From contig NC_022584.1 of NCBI RefSeq assembly GCF_000479335.1, forward strand, positions 558,001 through 622,000: 64,000 nt of DNA, given 5' to 3'. This document shows, in pieces, positions 8,308-17,195 of this stretch. The translations under genes and the position numbers were made by a program. Every line of letters begins with the position of its first letter. The first letter of the stretch is position 1. The notes beneath the pieces were generated by a model. That model ran no database searches. It was not told the origin of the DNA and saw only the letters and a list, made by a program, of their open reading frames with translations. This DNA is from Streptococcus ilei (lineage in GTDB: Bacteria; Bacillota; Bacilli; Lactobacillales; Streptococcaceae).

Positions 8308-8775
8308 TTAATAGCGAAATTTATCCCAACCATCGTCTGTCCGTTTGCGATAGTAGTACTCGGATAGGTCTGGGTCTTCCATCACTTCCAGCAGAGGAAG
8401 CATGTCGTAGGATAAGTCCAACTTTTCTAATTGGTCCTTCTCAACCCAAGAAACTTCTCCTTCTTCAGACGATCTTAGCTGGCCGGTGAATTCTGTTGCT
8501 TTGTAGCAAAAGACAATATAGCGAGTTCCATCCTCCAACTGCCAGTTTTTCACAGCTGCTAGCTGGGGATTGGAGATCGTTAGGCCGGTTTCTTCTTTAA
8601 TCTCTCGGATGACAGACTCAACCAGACTCTCACCTTCTTCAATGTGGCCTCCTGGAAAAGCATAGCCGGACCAGTGATTTTTTTCAGGTGACCGGTATTG
8701 GAGGACCACCTTATTCGATGTACAGTCTTCAATCAGACATAGATTTGTTAGAATGGTAGATGTTGCGCGTGACAT
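8308..8775 (-). CDS. Nudix hydrolase (8-oxo-dGTP-diphosphatase-like), copy 2, intact
   Basis: A 155-residue MutT-like protein with Nudix box GGHIEEGES...REIKEETG; likely hydrolyses oxidised or other nucleoside triphosphates, though the substrate is not certain. An upstream in-frame ATG exists at 8793, but 8775 was chosen because GAAAGG stands in front and the start MSRATSTILTN matches copy 1. The C-terminal half is nearly identical to copy 1, the N-terminal half more divergent, a pattern suggesting partial gene conversion. It lies just outside the IS right end. Confidence 0.85.
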   Translation of the reverse strand: MSRATSTILTNLCLIEDCTSNKVVLQYRSPEKNHWSGYAFPGGHIEEGESLVESVIREIKEETGLTISNPQLAAVKNWQLEDGTRYIVFCYKATEFTGQLRSSEEGEVSWVEKDQLEKLDLSYDMLPLLEVMEDPDLSEYYYRKRTDDGWDKFRY

Positions 8776-9066
8776 AGAAACCTTTCTTCTCATTATATTT
8801 TTAATCTGTCTCTATCTTATCTTTTTTCATAATAAAGGGATTGAAACTCCTTTATACCTTTGCTTTGATTTTTCGGCATGCTACTGTCCCTTAAGGGAAA
8901 ACAACAGCGAAAGTTTAAAAAATACTCTCTATTGGTTGCCATTAACTGTATTAACCGGAACTTGTACATGCAAATAAGATAGTTGAAAATAAGAAATGAG
9001 AATAAAATACCGTCTTCATTTCTACTTTTCCCAAATACTCTAGTACCAGATTCATAGCGAAAGGCA

Positions 9067-9495
9067 TTACAACTCCATGATGAAAGGATTAACTAGCTTA
9101 TGATACATAGTTCTATAGACACTCCATAAGCCAATGCCATGTTCGTAAGAGCCGTGATCAATAATCACGTAGTTCCCTTCCATTCTTGCGTTGTGATAAA
9201 TTGGTGGGATTATTGTATTAGGTGACATAGATATTGACATGTTTAACATGAACCCAAAAAACAAAAGCAAAATAAAACTAAAAATCAATGAGAAAACATG
9301 ACTCGATTCCGTTCCTCTCTTTTTATAAAAGTTGGTCCAAAAATGGCAAAATAATACGAAGACCAGAGAGTCAAACCATAAACTGCAGAGAATCGGAATA
9401 AAGGATAGACCAAAAACTACTAATAGTAATTCAATGACGAAAAAAACTAAAGAGAATAAATAAAACTTTTTAAAACCATTTAACTGCTTAAGCAT
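9067..9495 (-). CDS. Small membrane protein of unknown function
   Basis: A 142-residue protein with about three hydrophobic segments (roughly residues 10-30, 35-52 and 68-88) and a short polar C-terminal part (GNYVIIDHGSYEHGIGLWSVYRTMYHK) likely on one side of the membrane. I do not recognise a family. Single gene on the minus strand; AAGGAGTC stands in front of the ATG. The roughly 290 bases between it and Nudix copy 2 show no gene I can support. Confidence 0.55.
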   Translation of the reverse strand: MLKQLNGFKKFYLFSLVFFVIELLLVVFGLSFIPILCSLWFDSLVFVLFCHFWTNFYKKRGTESSHVFSLIFSFILLLFFGFMLNMSISMSPNTIIPPIYHNARMEGNYVIIDHGSYEHGIGLWSVYRTMYHKLVNPFIMEL

Positions 9496-9635
9496 AGAGA
9501 AGACTCCTTATAGAGAAATGCTATAACTAATCCTATTATAAAGCGAATCCATAACTAGGTCAATGTGCATTGAATGGATACCTTCATTTGAGATTTTTTA
9601 CTTCCATTTCTGGTGGGTTGCAAATCTCAAGGGAC

Positions 9636-9664
9636 AAAAAATCCACATTCAGGCTTGAAAGTGG
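9636..9664 (-). terminator. Rho-independent terminator of the 117-residue membrane protein gene
   Basis: CCACTTTCA and TGAATGTGG pair around AGCC on the minus strand and ATTTTTTG follows, about 10 bases past the stop at 9675. Confidence 0.75.
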
Positions 9665-9674
9665 AGTTCTTGCC

Positions 9675-10028
9675 TTAAATAATGATCAATAGAATATGAA
9701 CACCCAATCGTATCCAATGATCAACGAGAGGCGCATCCGGATCACTTTTTTTGCTATCTAAGTATAGGCTAAGAGATAACAAAAGCAAAGCAAGAGCAAT
9801 AACCATTTTAAGCGATAGCATCATACCGCCAATAGCCAGATCCGCTAGAAAGCCGAAAAATGGTAAAGGGCTAAATAAAAATGCCAAAAATCTGAAATAG
9901 AACATAAACAAAGAGAGAATCAATAGGCCGTAAACAATCAAATAAGTAAAAATAGAAACCCTTTGACCTTCTCTTTTCATTTTTGAAATTGAAGAAATGA
10001 CATAGATTATATAGATAAATAGCAACAT
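9675..10028 (-). CDS. Small multi-span membrane protein of unknown function
   Basis: A 117-residue, very hydrophobic protein with three spans (about residues 1-17, 27-55 and 65-90), a basic loop SISKMKREGQR and a charged DSKKSDPDAP segment before a last hydrophobic stretch. Family not recognised. It has its own terminator and stands alone between the quinone oxidoreductase gene and another small membrane protein gene on the same strand. Confidence 0.5.
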   Translation of the reverse strand: MLLFIYIIYVISSISKMKREGQRVSIFTYLIVYGLLILSLFMFYFRFLAFLFSPLPFFGFLADLAIGGMMLSLKMVIALALLLLSLSLYLDSKKSDPDAPLVDHWIRLGVHILLIII

Positions 10029-10126
10029 ATTGGATCATCCCTATTTTTTATATTATATTGATAGTTTAACCAAATCCTATTCAAAACACAACTAAAGACA
10101 CTAACTTATAAGAAGAAACTGACTTT

Positions 10127-10753
10127 TCAACAGAGTTTCTTCACTTCTACTGCTACCTTTTGGAGATGCTGTTCACGGACGCTAGCTGTATTCACATCCC
10201 GTCCAACTTCCCCTAAAATACAGACACGCTTGGTTTTAATCCCACAATGGTTCAAGACAGCATTTTTCAAGACAGAAATGCCGTAACTATCAGGAATGTT
10301 GAGAGGGCCTGAAAAAATCTTGTACCACCAAGTAGGGGCCATGGAAGTCGCATAAATACTGGCTGTTTTCCCTTTGAGCAACTTCTTAAATTGTTTGCCT
10401 CTGAGGTAATTCCAGACAAAGCTGCCCTGATCATTGGCCGAGTAGGCAATCCCCGGTGTAAAGACCCGATCAATCCAACCTTTCAGGAGACTGGGCATAC
10501 TACTCCACCAGATGGGATAAACAAAGATCAGGTGATCCGCCCACTGGATCAATTCTTGGGAACGAAGGATAAAAGGATCTTCCTCCATCCGTTTTCGGTA
10601 ACCATAACGTAAAACAGGATCAAAATCCTCTTCATTAAGATTAATAGTTATAATCTCATGACGGCTTGTATCCAAATTGCTTACAATTGTCTGAAAAATC
10701 GCTTGGCAGTAACTTTCCTTATCAGGGTGCCCATGGATGACTAATATTTTCAT
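10127..10753 (-). CDS. NAD(P)H dehydrogenase (quinone), flavodoxin-like fold
   Basis: A 208-residue flavoprotein of the NQO/KefF-MdaB type: N-terminal strand and loop KILVIHGHPDKESYCQAIF, then WADHLIFVYPIWWSSMPSLLKGWIDRV, the typical FMN/FAD-contacting region. It would reduce quinones or similar electrophiles with two electrons from NAD(P)H in the cytoplasm, limiting redox cycling. GGAGGAGA precedes the ATG. Monocistronic as far as can be seen. Confidence 0.82.
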   Translation of the reverse strand: MKILVIHGHPDKESYCQAIFQTIVSNLDTSRHEIITINLNEEDFDPVLRYGYRKRMEEDPFILRSQELIQWADHLIFVYPIWWSSMPSLLKGWIDRVFTPGIAYSANDQGSFVWNYLRGKQFKKLLKGKTASIYATSMAPTWWYKIFSGPLNIPDSYGISVLKNAVLNHCGIKTKRVCILGEVGRDVNTASVREQHLQKVAVEVKKLC

Positions 10754-10847
10754 TCGTATTCTCCTCCAACTCTTTTTTTCGTTCTATCTCTTTCACTCTT
10801 TATACTTGATTAATTGATAATGGCTCAAAGATTGATAGATACGTCCT

Positions 10848-11345
10848 TTAGGAATTTTTATTTGAAGAACACATCATCCGCAATTCCTTAACAGGTTTTC
10901 CAAGTTCAAGTATTTTTTCTTGGCCATCAAAAGTAAAACCCATTTTTTGATAGAAAGCAATGGCTCGCTTATTCTCTTTTAATACCCATAAATAAATTTC
11001 AGAGAAATGATCAAGAGCACTCAGAACTTCCGTCATTAATTTCTGAGCAATACCTTTTCCGTAATAGTCTTTTAAAACATATAAGGCAATAATTTCACCA
11101 GCTTGAACAGCCTCATCACGAAAGTTTCCATAACTGATAAAACCAACTACCTTCTTTCCATCCATCGCAATCAAGGTATTTTCTGGATAGTTTTGACTAA
11201 AGAAACGACATCTATCTAATGTCATTGTCTCCTGAAATTCTGCAGGCAAAAGGTCGTCATAAGCCTCTCTCCACGTTTGCCAATGAACGAGGGACTTGCC
11301 TTCTATCTCTTCAGGAGTTTCCATTACTTTGATAGTGATGACCAT
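10848..11345 (-). CDS. GNAT-family N-acetyltransferase
   Basis: A 165-residue acetyltransferase. Motif A is IIALYVLKDYYGKGIAQKLM (acetyl-CoA pyrophosphate loop YYGKGIA) and motif B EIYLWVLKENKRAIAFYQKMGF, as in PhnO/RimI-like members. Substrate unknown. The ATG at 11345 has GGGAGG in front and lies inside the end of the preceding acetyltransferase gene (35-base overlap), so the two are co-translated. Confidence 0.82.
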   Translation of the reverse strand: MVITIKVMETPEEIEGKSLVHWQTWREAYDDLLPAEFQETMTLDRCRFFSQNYPENTLIAMDGKKVVGFISYGNFRDEAVQAGEIIALYVLKDYYGKGIAQKLMTEVLSALDHFSEIYLWVLKENKRAIAFYQKMGFTFDGQEKILELGKPVKELRMMCSSNKNS

Positions 11346-11874
11346 TTGTTTCCTCCCATTCTTCTCTCAAAATACCGTATTTAATACTATCATAATAAAC
11401 ACCTTGATAATAACGAACTTTTGGAATATAAGCTTCTTTTTTCATTCTTAATTTTTCAGCCAATTTCATCATACCAAAATTTCCTGACCAAGTTGTTAAA
11501 CCAAGATGCTCCAACTCCAAGTAATCCTGAAATGTCCGATCTATCCACTGTAGCATAGCAGTTTTTCCAATTCCAGAGTTCCAAAACTTGTTATCATAAA
11601 TACAAATTCCCAATTCCATCCATCTTGTTTCTTTACATACCCAGTAGCGGGAAACAGTCCCAACTAGTTTATCATCAACAAAAATACCAAGTCGATTTGA
11701 GTTGTTTAGAGTGGATTCTGATTTTTTTAGTTTAAATTCTTGAAAATTAGGAAAATACTGATAATCGTCATAATAGTGAGCGTCATACTGCTTCCAAATT
11801 GGATTAGATTGTGAATAAGCAATTTCCCACAAAGACACCAAATCTTCTTCTATTAGTTTTCTTAAATAGATCAT
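11311..11874 (-). CDS. GNAT-family N-acetyltransferase (RimJ/RimL-like)
   Basis: A 187-residue acetyltransferase of the RimJ/RimL/SpeG class: YLRKLIEEDLVSLWEIAYSQ at the N-terminus, LGICIYDNKFWNSGIGKTAMLQW as acetyl-CoA loop, and LGLTTWSGNFGMMKLAEKLRMKKEA with the conserved Asn. The target could be a ribosomal protein, an aminoacyl group or a polyamine; it cannot be told from sequence. It starts 10 bases after the uvrB stop and overlaps the next acetyltransferase gene, so it probably depends on uvrB transcription. Confidence 0.78.
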   Translation of the reverse strand: MIYLRKLIEEDLVSLWEIAYSQSNPIWKQYDAHYYDDYQYFPNFQEFKLKKSESTLNNSNRLGIFVDDKLVGTVSRYWVCKETRWMELGICIYDNKFWNSGIGKTAMLQWIDRTFQDYLELEHLGLTTWSGNFGMMKLAEKLRMKKEAYIPKVRYYQGVYYDSIKYGILREEWEETNGHHYQSNGNS

Positions 11875-11883
11875 ATTTATCCC

Positions 11884-13872
11884 TCAATCCAAGGCCTTGA
11901 CTTCCAACATCATATCACGGATTTGAGCTGCCAACTCGAAGTCAAGCACTTCGACGGCTTCTTGCATTTGTTTCTCTAGTTTCTTGACCAATTCTTTGCG
12001 TTCTTGTTTATTGAGGCTATTGATGTCAACTTCCTTGTCCTCTTCCTTAGCAACTGCCTTAGTTACAGCAATCAGGTCACGGATTTCTTTCTTAATGGTT
12101 TGTGGGACGATGCCATGCTCTTCATTATAGGACATCTGAATCTGCCGACGACGAGCCGTTTCATCGATAGCTTTTTGCATGGATTGGGTCATGGTGTCCG
12201 CATACATAATAACGTGTCCTTCACTATTACGGGCAGCACGACCAATGGTCTGGATCAGCCCACGCTCATTACGGAGGAAACCTTCCTTGTCAGCATCGAG
12301 AATAGCAACTAAGCTGACTTCCGGTACGTCAATCCCTTCACGAAGGAGGTTGATTCCGACCAAGACATCAAAGACTCCCAGACGCAAATCACGGATGATT
12401 TCTGTCCGCTCCAAGGTCTTAATGTCCGAGTGCATGTATTTGACCTTGACGCCCATTTCCTTGAAGTAGTCCGTCAAATCTTCTGCCATCTTCTTGGTCA
12501 AGGTCGTGACAAAGGTCCGCTCTCCACGTTCCACACGCGCATTGATCTCACCTAAGAGATCATCCATTTGCCCCATGGTAGGACGCACTTCCACCTCTGG
12601 ATCCAGAAGGCCGGTCGGACGAATGATCTGCTCAATCACAGTGTCCGTTTGTGACATCTCATAGTCGCCTGGCGTCGCAGATACATAAACGATCTGGTGG
12701 ACATGGCTTTCAAACTCTTCCCGACGGAGAGGACGGTTGTCCAAGGCCGATGGCAAACGGAAGCCATAGTTGACCAACATCTCCTTGCGCGAGCGGTCTC
12801 CATTGTACATGCCCTTGATTTGTCCCATGGTCATGTGACTTTCATCAATCATAATGAGAAAATCTTCTGGGAAGAAGTCCAGAAGGGTGTACGGTGGTTC
12901 TCCTTCGCTCCGTCCATCCATGTGACGAGAATAGTTTTCCACCCCATTGGTGTAGCCCATCTCTCGCAACATTTCAATGTCGTACTCGGTGCGTTGCTTC
13001 AGCCGTTGAGCTTCCAAGAGCTTGCCTTCTTTTTCAAAAACCTTTAACTGCTCTTCTAATTCAGCCTGAATCTTGGCAATGGCCACTTCCATATGATCGT
13101 CATTGGTCACAAAGTGAGTGGCTGGGAAAATCGCCAAGTGGTCCACTTCACCAAGGACTTGACCAGTCAGAGCTTCAACCTCACGGATGCGGTCAATCTC
13201 ATCCCCGAAAAACTCAACCCGAAAGGCATGCTCATCCCGAGAGGCAGGGAAAATCTCTACTACATCCCCACGGACACGGAATTTCCCCCGTTGAAAGTCG
13301 ATGTCGTTACGCTCAAACTGGATATCCACCAAGTCGTTGAGCAATTTATCACGAGAAATCTCCAGACCTGGACGCAGACTGACCACGCTATCCGCGTATT
13401 CCTTAGGCGAACCCAGACCATAGATACAGGAAACAGATGCGACGACAATGACGTCATTACGTTCTAAAAGAGCGGAGGTTGCTGAGTGACGAAGCTTGTC
13501 AATCTCATCGTTGACCGAGCTATCTTTTTCGATGTAGGTATCGCTCGATGGCACATAGGCTTCTGGCTGGTAGTAATCGTAGTAAGAGACGAAATACTCG
13601 ACCGCATTTTCAGGGAAAAATTCCTTGAACTCCCCATAGAGCTGGCCCGCCAAGGTTTTATTGTGGGCGATAACCAGGGTCGGCTTATTAACCTGGGCAA
13701 TGACCTGACTCATGGTATAGGTCTTTCCCGTACCAGTTGCCCCCATCAGGATTTGGGCTTTCTCGCCCCCCTCGATATTATCCACCAACTGCTCGATGGC
13801 TTGCGGTTGATCCCCAGACGGTTGATATTTGGAGACCAGTTTAAATTTGTTGTCTGTAATTCGGTTAATCAT
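11884..13872 (-). CDS. uvrB: Excinuclease ABC subunit B
   Basis: The damage-verifying helicase of nucleotide excision repair, acting with UvrA and UvrC on DNA. 662 residues, full length. Seen: Walker [11 protein letters not shown] near residue 43, the beta-hairpin region [23 protein letters not shown], helicase motif [18 protein letters not shown], and the C-terminal UVR motif ending in [13 protein letters not shown] that binds UvrC. The start at 13872 has GAGG in front. Two acetyltransferase genes follow closely on the same strand. Confidence 0.98.
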   Translation of the reverse strand: MINRITDNKFKLVSKYQPSGDQPQAIEQLVDNIEGGEKAQILMGATGTGKTYTMSQVIAQVNKPTLVIAHNKTLAGQLYGEFKEFFPENAVEYFVSYYDYYQPEAYVPSSDTYIEKDSSVNDEIDKLRHSATSALLERNDVIVVASVSCIYGLGSPKEYADSVVSLRPGLEISRDKLLNDLVDIQFERNDIDFQRGKFRVRGDVVEIFPASRDEHAFRVEFFGDEIDRIREVEALTGQVLGEVDHLAIFPATHFVTNDDHMEVAIAKIQAELEEQLKVFEKEGKLLEAQRLKQRTEYDIEMLREMGYTNGVENYSRHMDGRSEGEPPYTLLDFFPEDFLIMIDESHMTMGQIKGMYNGDRSRKEMLVNYGFRLPSALDNRPLRREEFESHVHQIVYVSATPGDYEMSQTDTVIEQIIRPTGLLDPEVEVRPTMGQMDDLLGEINARVERGERTFVTTLTKKMAEDLTDYFKEMGVKVKYMHSDIKTLERTEIIRDLRLGVFDVLVGINLLREGIDVPEVSLVAILDADKEGFLRNERGLIQTIGRAARNSEGHVIMYADTMTQSMQKAIDETARRRQIQMSYNEEHGIVPQTIKKEIRDLIAVTKAVAKEEDKEVDINSLNKQERKELVKKLEKQMQEAVEVLDFELAAQIRDMMLEVKALD

Positions 13873-14038
13873 CTCTTTGTCCTCACATATATAGACTTTA
13901 TTTTACCATAAATCACCAGAATTCTCTGAGATGGGAAATGACAGAGAGATACAAGACGTAACAACATAATCCATTAATTCAGTACATGCTTAATTTAAAA
14001 TATGATAAATTGGACATGTATTAGTATGAAAACTAAAT

Positions 14039-14067
14039 AAGACTCTCGAAAATTCTTCGAAAGTCTT
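14039..14067 (-). terminator. Terminator downstream of the ABC exporter genes
   Basis: AAGACTTTCGAA pairs with TTCGAGAGTCTT (one mismatch) around a 5-base loop; ATTTAGTTTTC follows on the minus strand. It lies about 100 bases past the stop at 14171, in an intergenic region of about 300 bases that otherwise shows nothing I can support. Confidence 0.6.
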
Positions 14068-14170
14068 GTCTTTTATTATAAAACAATGCAATATGTAATA
14101 AACTGCATTATCAATGACTTACAAATGATTAAGGCTTACACATCAGTAACATTTTTTCGGTATCACTTTT

Positions 14171-14860
14171 CTACTTAACTTCTTGATTCCTTACCAAGAG
14201 GTAGAGAGTTACTCCAAGTGAACATACCAGTCCAATAACGTAAGTACAGAGTTGCAAATAGGAAGCTCTCCCTAGTATTGTGTCCGCAACAATATTATAA
14301 AATAGGTAACTAGTCAATGGTTCCATTACTCTTTCTATGAATGGTTGTACCAAAATAGGAAATAGCAACAAAATAGCTAAACTTCCCATTGGACTTTTGA
14401 AAAAATAACTTAAAAAGTAAGAAATCAAAAAGTATTGGATGGAGCCAATCAAAAAGAAACAGAAAATTTCTAAACTGACACCATTTTCGCTCCTAAAAAA
14501 ATGAAACCATATAAGCAGTACAATGTAATATAAGGTTGATTGTAGTAATACATCAAATAACTCTATGAACAGGATCCTAATTGAACTTAAGATCCTTTTT
14601 CCGCTTACCAAATAAACTAGTTTTGTTTCGTGTGATTGTAACTCAACAAATGCATTAACACATCCAATACCAACAGAAAGCATTGATGCAAAAACAAGAG
14701 CTTGCTTTAAAGATAATTCTACAATTGCACCATTAATTGCAACTGGTAACACACTCAATAGACACACAAAACCTATTAAAAGAGACTGTATGGCTATCTG
14801 GTACTTTACGGGTTTTAAACTATATTTTTTGACGATAAGACTTCTAAATAGACTTGCCAT
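14171..14860 (-). CDS. ABC-2-type permease subunit, peptide-resistance-like exporter (second permease)
   Basis: A 229-residue protein with about six membrane spans and no soluble domain. It overlaps the preceding permease gene by 17 bases. An ATPase followed by two different ABC-2 permeases of about 230-270 residues is the arrangement of LanFEG-type immunity and CprABC-like transporters, which move antimicrobial peptides out of the membrane. The exact family is inferred from this layout more than from sequence motifs, which are weak in ABC-2 permeases. Confidence 0.65.
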   Translation of the reverse strand: MASLFRSLIVKKYSLKPVKYQIAIQSLLIGFVCLLSVLPVAINGAIVELSLKQALVFASMLSVGIGCVNAFVELQSHETKLVYLVSGKRILSSIRILFIELFDVLLQSTLYYIVLLIWFHFFRSENGVSLEIFCFFLIGSIQYFLISYFLSYFFKSPMGSLAILLLFPILVQPFIERVMEPLTSYLFYNIVADTILGRASYLQLCTYVIGLVCSLGVTLYLLVRNQEVK

Positions 14861-15653
14861 TCTTCCTCCCCATTCGAATCTTTTCTACAACAATTATTAA
14901 TACCAAGAACAAGATCCCTTCAACCACTAAAAGAGTAAATCCATACAATTGACTCGTTTGAGTCCCTTCAATTCTGCCAAAAGCAAATGATTTTGCTCCA
15001 ATCAAAGGCAATAGATTCTCTAATTTCGAGGAAATTCCTCTTAAAATACCTGACAAAGTGATGACTAATAATAAAACGATTGCAATTAATGAAGACATTG
15101 ATTTTTTTGTTAGTCTTATTAAAAATATAGCTAATAAAGTGAGAACAATCGCAAATATCATAACTCTTATCGTGACATCTAAAAACATTGTAAATTCTAA
15201 ATAGTTCTTTAAAGTTGAATCTAGAAAAATGAGTAAAAGAACAGCATTTACTATAGATAAGATTAAAGTGGAAAGTAACGATAGGACAATCGAACTAGCA
15301 ATAAAACCAGTAAGACCAACTTTCCAGTTAGGAATCAATAACTGAGTAAAATTATCATCACCAAATTGGTAATGGGTTGAATAGACAAGGGAAACCAAGA
15401 TTGGTAAAAAAATAACACTTGCTTGGTACGGTGAGGATAAGAGGGCATCCCTGACTGTATAGACTGGATTCGACGATAACATAGACGGATCAAGGTTAAC
15501 TGCTTGGCCATTTCCTTCTACTAAGGCATTTATCACCTGGATATTTTGAATTGTAAAAAATATGCTGACTCCCAAAATAAGAAGAGAAGTGAATTTAAAA
15601 GTAGGTAAACTACTATATTTATAGAGATCACTAAAAAAGGAACGCTTTAACAT
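14844..15653 (-). CDS. ABC-2-type permease subunit, peptide-resistance-like exporter (first permease)
   Basis: A 269-residue membrane protein with about six spans, a large loop after the first span (FTIQNIQVINALVEGNG), and the typical ABC-2 start FFSDLYKYSSLPTFKFTSLL. A longer frame opens at 15710 inside the ATPase gene, but the ATG at 15653, right behind the ATPase stop with AAAGGGTG upstream, was preferred. With the ATPase and the second permease it forms one exporter; substrate is probably a peptide or lipid-active compound (inference). Confidence 0.68.
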   Translation of the reverse strand: MLKRSFFSDLYKYSSLPTFKFTSLLILGVSIFFTIQNIQVINALVEGNGQAVNLDPSMLSSNPVYTVRDALLSSPYQASVIFLPILVSLVYSTHYQFGDDNFTQLLIPNWKVGLTGFIASSIVLSLLSTLILSIVNAVLLLIFLDSTLKNYLEFTMFLDVTIRVMIFAIVLTLLAIFLIRLTKKSMSSLIAIVLLLVITLSGILRGISSKLENLLPLIGAKSFAFGRIEGTQTSQLYGFTLLVVEGILFLVLIIVVEKIRMGRKNGKSI

Positions 15654-15654
15654 A

Positions 15655-16365
15655 TTATTCACCCTCTTTCCCTTCGAGCGCTTTAAAATATGCTTCCTCA
15701 AAAGATCCAAACTGTTTCAAAATATCTTTTGTAGGAGCATCAAGAACAATTTTTCCATTAGAAATACCAACCAAATGATCTACAGTTAATTCTAACTCAC
15801 TCATATAATGACTTGTCATTAAGACAGTTTTACCTTCATTGACAAAAGATTGTAAAAAATTGCGTACCCAGCGTATACCCTCTGGATCTAGTCCATTGAT
15901 TGGTTCATCTAAAATTAAGATATCAGGATTTGCTAATAAGGCTGTTGCTAAACCAAGACGTTGCTTCATTCCTAATGAATAGTCTTTTACTTTTTTATGT
16001 TTAGCTTCACTTAACCCCACCAACTCTAAGCATTCCTTGCACCTATTTCTATCAACGCCACATGCTAATCCAATCCACCGAAGATGCTGGAATCCTGTTC
16101 TTGTTGGGTAAGGTTGGCAACTGTCGAGGAATGATCCAACAATACCAAAAGGATTATCTCCCAATTGAGAGTATTTTTTGCCATCGATCAACGCCATCCC
16201 CATTTGACTATTTTCTAAACCAAGTAAAATTCTAATTAAAGTTGATTTTCCAGATCCATTCGGTCCAATCAATCCAGTAATCTCACCTTTCTTAGCTTTG
16301 AAAGACACGTTTTGAAGGACAATTTTGTTATTATATTCCTTATGTAGATTTTGAATTGTTATCAT
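15655..16365 (-). CDS. ABC transporter ATP-binding protein, peptide-resistance-like exporter
   Basis: A 236-residue ATPase: Walker A GPNGSGKS (34-41), signature YSLGMKQRLGLA, Walker B ILILDEPINGLDPEG and an H-loop in MTSHYMSEL. Sequence and gene order resemble bacitracin/lantibiotic-resistance exporters (LanF or BcrA class). In place of a classical Q-loop it has GSFLDSCQPYP. First gene of a three-gene minus-strand operon divergent from a response regulator/kinase pair, so expression is probably controlled by that pair. Confidence 0.8.
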   Translation of the reverse strand: MITIQNLHKEYNNKIVLQNVSFKAKKGEITGLIGPNGSGKSTLIRILLGLENSQMGMALIDGKKYSQLGDNPFGIVGSFLDSCQPYPTRTGFQHLRWIGLACGVDRNRCKECLELVGLSEAKHKKVKDYSLGMKQRLGLATALLANPDILILDEPINGLDPEGIRWVRNFLQSFVNEGKTVLMTSHYMSELELTVDHLVGISNGKIVLDAPTKDILKQFGSFEEAYFKALEGKEGE

Positions 16366-16391
16366 TCATTATATTTCCTTTCTGACTTTTA

Positions 16392-16437
16392 GTGAAATTT
16401 CACCTTCACTTGGAGCCAGTATAACAGGAGAAAATCA
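16392..16437. promoter_or_regulatory. Divergent control region: palindrome and ABC operon promoter
   Basis: A perfect 12-base palindrome, GTGAAATTTCAC, lies at 16392-16403. Upstream of it on the minus strand is an extended -10 box (TGTTATACT), so the palindrome falls just downstream of the start site, where a bound regulator would control the ABC operon. Confidence 0.5.
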
Positions 16438-16491
16438 GGAAATTCTCAGAATAATTATTTTTTTCATTTTCAACAAATTGCATTCTATATT

Positions 16492-16519
16492 TGCTATAAT
16501 ATGCTCATATAATTGGAGG
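16492..16519 (+). promoter_or_regulatory. Promoter and ribosome binding site of the two-component operon
   Basis: TGCTATAAT at 16492-16500 is an extended -10 box with a perfect TATAAT; no good -35 box is present. GGAGG at 16515-16519 precedes the ATG at 16524. Confidence 0.6.
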
Positions 16520-16523
16520 AACT

Positions 16524-17195
16524 ATGAAGTATAAAATTTTAGCCATTGACGATGATGAAAAAATCTTACGATTAATAGCAAATACATTAAAAGTGAACAA
16601 CTTTGATGTCGAAACTCGTAAGAATATAGAGGAGATTAATATCTGTGACTTTACTGGATTCGATCTAATTTTACTTGACGTCATGATGCCTATTTCTGGT
16701 TTAGAAATTTGTCGTTCCATTCGTTCTCAAATTACTACTCCAATCCTATTTCTCACCGCTAAAGATTTTGAAGAAGATTTACTAAAAGGAATACAAGCCG
16801 GAGCCGATGATTACATCACAAAACCATTCAGCATTAAAGAATTGATTGCAAGAATTCAAATGCATCTTCGTAGAGAAGAAAGATCTCACGATTCCTCTAA
16901 AGAAGAAATGAATGCAGATATTACTTTTTATCGAGATTGTCAAGAAGTTTATTATCAATCAAAGAGAATATCGCTAACTAAGCGAGAGTTTGATTTACTT
17001 TATCTTTTAGCCAAAAATGAAAACAGAGTATTTAGCATAGAAGAACTTTACAATTACCTTTATCCTGTAAGCTCTGATGCTCAACTACGGTCAATCACCG
17101 AATACATCTATCAAATTAGACAAAAATTTAAAATTCATCAAATCGATCCAATCAAAACAGTATGGGGAGGAGGATACAAATGGCAAAAGAATTGA
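16524..17195 (+). CDS. OmpR-family response regulator
   Basis: A 223-residue DNA-binding response regulator: receiver domain with acidic pocket DDDE (9-12), phospho-acceptor Asp 52 in LILLDVMMP and Lys 100 in YITKPF, then a winged-helix domain (TKREFDLLYLLAKNENRVFS, RSITEYIYQIRQKF). It is phosphorylated by the next gene's kinase and probably switches on the divergent ABC operon. The kinase start overlaps its 3' end by 16 bases. Confidence 0.92.
   Translation: MKYKILAIDDDEKILRLIANTLKVNNFDVETRKNIEEINICDFTGFDLILLDVMMPISGLEICRSIRSQITTPILFLTAKDFEEDLLKGIQAGADDYITKPFSIKELIARIQMHLRREERSHDSSKEEMNADITFYRDCQEVYYQSKRISLTKREFDLLYLLAKNENRVFSIEELYNYLYPVSSDAQLRSITEYIYQIRQKFKIHQIDPIKTVWGGGYKWQKN

Noticed and set aside
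8753..8977. Plus-strand open frame of 74 codons
   Set aside because: Antisense to the start of Nudix copy 2 and low complexity; the conserved Nudix frame is preferred.
13093..13911. Long plus-strand open frames opposite uvrB (also near 12004-13340)
   Set aside because: They are shadows of the strongly conserved uvrB frame, with no ribosome binding sites and no recognisable protein.
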